A stretch of 64,000 bases of DNA from Actinoplanes aureus (GTDB lineage Bacteria; Actinomycetota; Actinomycetes; Mycobacteriales; Micromonosporaceae), in the NCBI RefSeq assembly GCF_015704865.1, contig NZ_JADQTO010000017.1:106741-170740 (forward strand), given 5' to 3'. Positions 60,680-64,000 of the stretch are shown here, piece by piece (positions within the stretch are counted from its first letter, which is position 1; every line of letters starts with the position of its first letter). The translations under genes and the position numbers were made by a program. A model generated the notes under the pieces. It was not told where the DNA came from, searched no databases, and worked only from the letters and a program-made list of their open reading frames with translations.

Positions 60680-61165
60680 ATGATCAACCACGCCGGCCCG
60701 GCGCCTCGCCTGCGGCTGTTCCTGGCGGCGTTCACGAGCTCGGCACTCCTGCTGAGCGGCTGCGGCGAGACCCGTCCGGCCGGCCCGACCCAGACGATGC
60801 CGGTACAGCAGACCGACGAGCTCACCAAGGAGGACCCGGCCATGGCCCAGATCGTCGAGATCCACGTTCCGCTGCTGCCCGGCGAAGGTGTGCGGGAAGG
60901 CGACTACCAGTACCCGTGGATCGAGCAGGTCGAAGAATTCCTGATCGACGTCGAGGACGAAGGCGACATAGAGGTCTACGACGATGGGGAAGAGTTCGGC
61001 GACGACTATGTCTTCTTCGTCTCCGGTGGCAGCGAGAAGGCGTTGCTCGCCGCGGCGTCTCGCGTGGCCACGCTCGACGGAGTTCCAGCCGGCACCTTCG
61101 CCCTGGTCACCGACGAGGACGCCGACATGGGCGAGGGCCGGCGGGTCGATCTGCCGGTCCGCTGA
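60680..61165 (+). CDS. Secreted lipoprotein
   Basis: 161 residues. The signal peptide (LRLFLAAFTSSALLLSGCGE) has a lipobox LSGC, so the mature protein is a lipid-anchored, very acidic domain (VEEFLIDVEDEGDIEVYDDG). No homologue family was recognised; acidic surface-exposed domains may bind metal or bases. The ATG at 60680 is the natural start of the signal. Confidence 0.78.
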   Translation: MINHAGPAPRLRLFLAAFTSSALLLSGCGETRPAGPTQTMPVQQTDELTKEDPAMAQIVEIHVPLLPGEGVREGDYQYPWIEQVEEFLIDVEDEGDIEVYDDGEEFGDDYVFFVSGGSEKALLAAASRVATLDGVPAGTFALVTDEDADMGEGRRVDLPVR

Positions 61166-61295
61166 GCGCCGCGCTGCCCGGCCCGGCGGGCGCGCTGGGG
61201 CCGCAAGCACGCTGCCCGGCCGCGTGGTAGCGGCGTGACACGTGGTTTTGGATCAGCCCCCGTGCTCGTACCAATGCTTCTTCTCTGAGGCGTCC

Positions 61296-61310
61296 TAGGA
61301 TGAGGGCATG
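61296..61310 (+). promoter_or_regulatory. Leaderless-type -10 box before the LysE gene
   Basis: TAGGAT (61296-61301) lies 6 bases before ATG 61308. Confidence 0.4.
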
Positions 61311-61931
61311 GACTGGACCGCCTACCTCGCGTTTCTCGGGCTTGCGATCGTCGTGGTACTGATCCCGGGACCGGACTTCGCGGTCGTCACCGGCAACACG
61401 ATCTCGGGCGGGCGAGTCCGCGGGATGTGGTGTGCCGCCGGGGTCGGCACCTCCAACGCGGTGCAGGGTACGGCCGCGGTCATCGGACTCGGTGCCTTGA
61501 TCGTGAGCGCGCAGCCGGTGTTCCAGGCGATCAAGTGGGCGGGCGCGGCATACCTGATCTATCTGGGGGCGCGGGCGCTGCGGTCGGCCTGGCGCGGGCA
61601 GTACCCGATGGCGGCCGCCGACGGTGGCAAGGGCGCGGCGATCCGTGGCTGGCGGCAGGGCTTCCTCTCCAACATCACCAACCCGAAGGTGCTGGTCTTC
61701 TATCTGGCCGTGCTACCCCAGTTCCTCACGCCCGGCGCGGGCGCGGCGGCGATGCTGGGCTATGCGCTGAGCCACGCCCTGCTGTCGCTGGCCTACCTGG
61801 TGATTCTCACCGTCTTCCTGCACCGGGCTCGCCGGGTGCTGTCGCGGCGCCGGGTCCGCCGGGCCCTGGACGGGCTGACCGGCACGGCGATGGTCGCGTT
61901 CGGCGCGCGGATCGCGGTGGACCGCGGCTGA
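61308..61931 (+). CDS. LysE/RhtB-family amino acid exporter
   Basis: 207 residues with six membrane helices. The family motif is IVVVLIPGPDFAVVTGNTI near the N-terminus; the middle region has AIKWAGAAYLIYLGARALRS, then GFLSNITNPKVLVFYLAVLP. RhtB-type members export threonine or homoserine; the exact substrate is unknown. A -10 box 6 bases before the ATG indicates a leaderless transcript. Confidence 0.9.
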   Translation: MDWTAYLAFLGLAIVVVLIPGPDFAVVTGNTISGGRVRGMWCAAGVGTSNAVQGTAAVIGLGALIVSAQPVFQAIKWAGAAYLIYLGARALRSAWRGQYPMAAADGGKGAAIRGWRQGFLSNITNPKVLVFYLAVLPQFLTPGAGAAAMLGYALSHALLSLAYLVILTVFLHRARRVLSRRRVRRALDGLTGTAMVAFGARIAVDRG

Positions 61932-61958
61932 GGCGAGTACGGGCATGACAGCGGCCCC

Positions 61959-61973
61959 TACAGTGCACGCGTG
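61959..61973 (+). promoter_or_regulatory. Leaderless-type -10 box before 61971
   Basis: TACAGT (61959-61964) lies 6 bases before GTG 61971. Confidence 0.45.
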
Positions 61974-62555
61974 CGATATCGATGGATCGCGGTGGCCCCG
62001 GCCGCCGGCGTGCTGCTGGGTGGCGGGGCCGCCCTCGTCAACCATGTGCCGATCGCTCTCGGCGAGGGGGGCGAGGCCCGCGCGGACCGCGGCTTCTGGT
62101 CGCAGGTCGCGGAGTTCGGCAGCCTGATCCTGGATTCCGGCTGGCTGTGGGCGGCGGCAGCGGTGGCCGTGGGCTGGCTGGTGAGTGACCGCGCACGGCC
62201 GTTCCTGGTGGCGGCGTTGGCCGGCTGCGTCACGCTGCTCGTCGCCACCCTGGTCTACGACGGCTTGGAGAACTACTACTTCTCGCAGGGTGGAAGCGTC
62301 CAGATGTTCTGGCTGGCCGGCAGCGTGCTGCTGGGCCCGCCGCTGGGCATGGTCGGCGCGGCGATCCGCCGGCCCGGTCCGGTGGGGACGCTGGCGGCTC
62401 TCGTCGTGCCGGCCGGGGCGGCACTGAACATGGTGCTGATACCGCCGCCCGCGGATAGCCTGGTAGGGCGGCCGGTGACGTGGCTGGTCTCTGCCGCCGC
62501 CGCGGTGGCCGCCGTGCTGGTGGTGCGGACGCGGTGGAGCGCCGCCCGGGCATGA
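61971..62555 (+). CDS. Membrane protein of unknown function
   Basis: 194 residues with four to five hydrophobic segments (AVAPAAGVLLGGGAALVNHV, WLWAAAAVAVGWLVSD, FLVAALAGCVTLLVATLVY, LGTLAALVVPAGAALNMV-like). No conserved motif was recognised. The GTG start is supported by a -10 box with 6-base spacing. Confidence 0.65.
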   Translation: MRYRWIAVAPAAGVLLGGGAALVNHVPIALGEGGEARADRGFWSQVAEFGSLILDSGWLWAAAAVAVGWLVSDRARPFLVAALAGCVTLLVATLVYDGLENYYFSQGGSVQMFWLAGSVLLGPPLGMVGAAIRRPGPVGTLAALVVPAGAALNMVLIPPPADSLVGRPVTWLVSAAAAVAAVLVVRTRWSAARA

Positions 62556-62562
62556 TCGCTGG

Positions 62563-63168
62563 TCACGCCGGCGCCCGCCGGCCGAGCCCGGTGCAGGCGT
62601 AGCACAGCAGCACGGCCCCGGCTAGGGCGGCGACGACGATCAGGCCGCCGAAGACGTCCGGGCCGGTGTCGACCGCCACCGCGACCGCGACGTGGTCCCC
62701 CTCGGCGGACGGCGGGGCCGGCAGCGTCCAGCTAACCGTCTCCACCGCCAGCCACGTACGCGTGCCCAGCAGCACACCGCCCACCAGCAGCGGCGCCACC
62801 ACCGCCGGCGGCAGGCCCGGCCCGGTCCGCCGCAGCACCGCCACCGCGAAGAGCAGGCACGCCCCGATCAGCAGGGCGGCCACGACCACGCCCCGGACCA
62901 GTTGTTCCCGCTGCCGCACCGGGTCGGTGACCAGCGCGATGACGTCCGTCCCGGCCGGGAGGCCACGCCACGCCGACACCTCGGTGAGGATCGCGGCGGC
63001 CACGGCGAGCAGGCCGGCGCGCACCACAAGGGAACCGGCCGGCAGCAGCGCTGCCAGCCCGAGTGCCAGGACGGCGGCGAGCATGGTCGGCCAGCGCCAG
63101 CCGAGAGCGGCCGTCACCCCGGCCACGGCTATCAGGCCGGCGGACGCGGCGATCCAGCGCTTGGTCAC
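62563..63168 (-). CDS. Membrane protein of unknown function
   Basis: 201 residues, hydrophobic: WIAASAGLIAVAGVTAALGW, then MLAAVLALGLAALLPAGSLV, VVAALLIGACLLFAVAVL, and a last helix GGLIVVAALAGAVLLCYACT. It converges on the membrane-protein gene at 61971. No family was recognised. Confidence 0.65.
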   Translation of the reverse strand: MTKRWIAASAGLIAVAGVTAALGWRWPTMLAAVLALGLAALLPAGSLVVRAGLLAVAAAILTEVSAWRGLPAGTDVIALVTDPVRQREQLVRGVVVAALLIGACLLFAVAVLRRTGPGLPPAVVAPLLVGGVLLGTRTWLAVETVSWTLPAPPSAEGDHVAVAVAVDTGPDVFGGLIVVAALAGAVLLCYACTGLGRRAPA

Positions 63169-63182
63169 GGCCGGCGAGGCTA

Positions 63183-63647
63183 TCAGGGAACCAGGGCCAG
63201 GGTCATGTGCACACTGTTCGGATCCGGCCGGTAGTCACCGAACGGCTCGCAGTACCGGAAGCCGAACTTGCGGTACAACGCCCGGGCCGGCGCGAAGAAC
63301 CCGGCCGATCCGGTCTCCAGATACAACCGCGCGTACCCGCGCTCGCGCGCCTGCGCCACCAGGTGCCCGAGCACCGCCGATCCCACGCCGCGCCGCTGGG
63401 CGGCCGCGGCCGTACGCATCGATTTCACCTCGGCGCTGACCGCGTCCAGCTCCTTGAGCGCCCCGCAGCCGACCAGTTCCGCACCGTCGTACACCGACCA
63501 GAACGTCACCTCCGGCTGCCGCAACCCGTCCAGGTCGAGCGCGTGCGTGCTCTCCGGCGGCGTGATCGACCGCATCTCCTCCAGGTGTTCCCGCAGCAGG
63601 GCCGCGATCCCCGGCCCGCTCAGATCGTCCACCACGATTCTGCGCAT
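63183..63647 (-). CDS. GNAT-family N-acetyltransferase
   Basis: 154 residues. VGCGALKELDAVSAEVKSMR is the central sheet, the acetyl-CoA loop is AQRRGVGSAVLGHLVAQARE, and ALYRKFGFRYCEPFGDY is the C-terminal part. It resembles YsnE/PhnO-type acetyltransferases (substrate unknown). It lies 10 bases downstream of the partial TetR gene on the same strand. Confidence 0.88.
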   Translation of the reverse strand: MRRIVVDDLSGPGIAALLREHLEEMRSITPPESTHALDLDGLRQPEVTFWSVYDGAELVGCGALKELDAVSAEVKSMRTAAAAQRRGVGSAVLGHLVAQARERGYARLYLETGSAGFFAPARALYRKFGFRYCEPFGDYRPDPNSVHMTLALVP

Positions 63648-63657
63648 CGTCCCCGCC

Positions 63658-64000
63658 TCACCCCGGCAGCAGTGCCGCGCGCATCGCCGCGGCCAGCCAC
63701 CGCCGGAAGTCCGTCTCGTCCCAGCCGCGATCCAGCACGAGCGCCACGTACAGCGCCGGATCGTTGTACATCCACAGCACGTCGGCCGCCGCCTGCGCCC
63801 GCACCTCGCCGAGCGTACGCGCGTGTTCGATCACCATCGTCGCCCCGGCGTGCCGGTTGCGCTGCAACGTGGACCACAGCTCGTCCGCTTCCTCGCTGTC
63901 GTCGGCGGCGCGGCGCACGGTTTCGAAGAGCCGGGCGGCGCGCCGCCCGATCACGTGACAGACGTAGGGGTAAGCGTCCCGCACCCCCCCCCGGCTCTCC
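63658..64000 (-). CDS. TetR-family regulator, 3' part (cut by the window end)
   Basis: The visible 113 codons are the C-terminal ligand-binding part: HAGATMVIEHARTLGEVRAQ, then ADVLWMYNDPALYVALVLDR and GWDETDFRRWLAAAMRAAL, which is characteristic of actinobacterial TetR proteins (DVLW....ELY..LV..RGW....Y..WL). The frame stays open to 64000 on the minus strand (ESRGGVRDAYPYV), so the N-terminal HTH lies outside. The nine-C run near 63984-63992 makes the frame there uncertain. Confidence 0.6.
   Translation of the reverse strand, partial: ESRGGVRDAYPYVCHVIGRRAARLFETVRRAADDSEEADELWSTLQRNRHAGATMVIEHARTLGEVRAQAAADVLWMYNDPALYVALVLDRGWDETDFRRWLAAAMRAALLPG

Noticed and set aside
59318..61302. Shared string GCGTCCTAGGAT at 59318-59329 and 61290-61301
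   Set aside because: At 61296 it forms a plausible -10 box before the LysE gene, but at 59318 it falls at the stop of a leftward gene with no gene to serve, so a common function is not supported.

Overview
The window is high-GC actinobacterial chromosome, most like Micromonosporaceae (an Actinoplanes-type organism). Support: strong G/C third positions, many GTG starts and 4-bp ATGA/GTGA gene overlaps, a chemoreceptor with a promoter like the Actinoplanes motility type, actinobacterial families (DUF6204, DUF6319, DUF6069, ECF41 sigma, IniA/IniC-like dynamins), and many apparently leaderless promoters. No rRNA, tRNA, CRISPR array or transposase was seen. Species-level assignment is inference.

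Layout. 0-10 kb: a chemoreceptor, a LysR regulator divergent from a DapA-family lyase, a YtrA-type GntR/ABC operon with a 24-bp operator, a FliA/WhiG-class sigma factor whose ribosome-binding site lies in a hairpin, and a membrane protein/PadR pair. 10-20 kb: an 1145-residue TIR + STAND (NB-ARC-like) + KAP NTPase protein, an ABC-F ATPase gene with an apparent frameshift, a tyrosine recombinase, UppP, a DUF3626 protein, and a carboxymuconolactone decarboxylase/ECF41 pair. 20-32 kb: a leftward set with two dynamin-like GTPases, an acidic protein, an Atg22/UMF1-type transporter and a GntR regulator; a rightward set with a very large LuxR-type regulator, a small HTH protein and an aldo/keto reductase. 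32-43 kb: household enzymes, an OhrR/Ohr peroxide module, and a gene-poor kilobase holding a tyrosine recombinase, an 11-6-11 inverted repeat over its start codon, a dif-like 28-mer and a glyoxalase remnant; then a TetR regulator beside a 36-bp perfect palindrome and a Gdx/SugE exporter under a guanidine-III riboswitch. 44-52 kb: a NarL-type two-component system, an acyltransferase, a MarR-acetyltransferase fusion with its operator, an orphan Tat lipoprotein binding protein and a 27-bp tandem repeat. 52-64 kb: a flavin dehydrogenase, a three-gene NIS siderophore operon (two IucA/IucC synthetases and a PLP decarboxylase), a kinase-like phosphotransferase, exporters, and a TetR gene cut by the window end.

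Functional links. Several regulators sit beside readable operators (GntR, OhrR, TetR, MarR), so local autoregulation is common. The best candidates for undescribed biology are the TIR-STAND-KAP protein (possible immune effector), the recombinase with dif-like sites, and the short NIS siderophore operon. All functions are inferred from sequence recognition; no searches were run.
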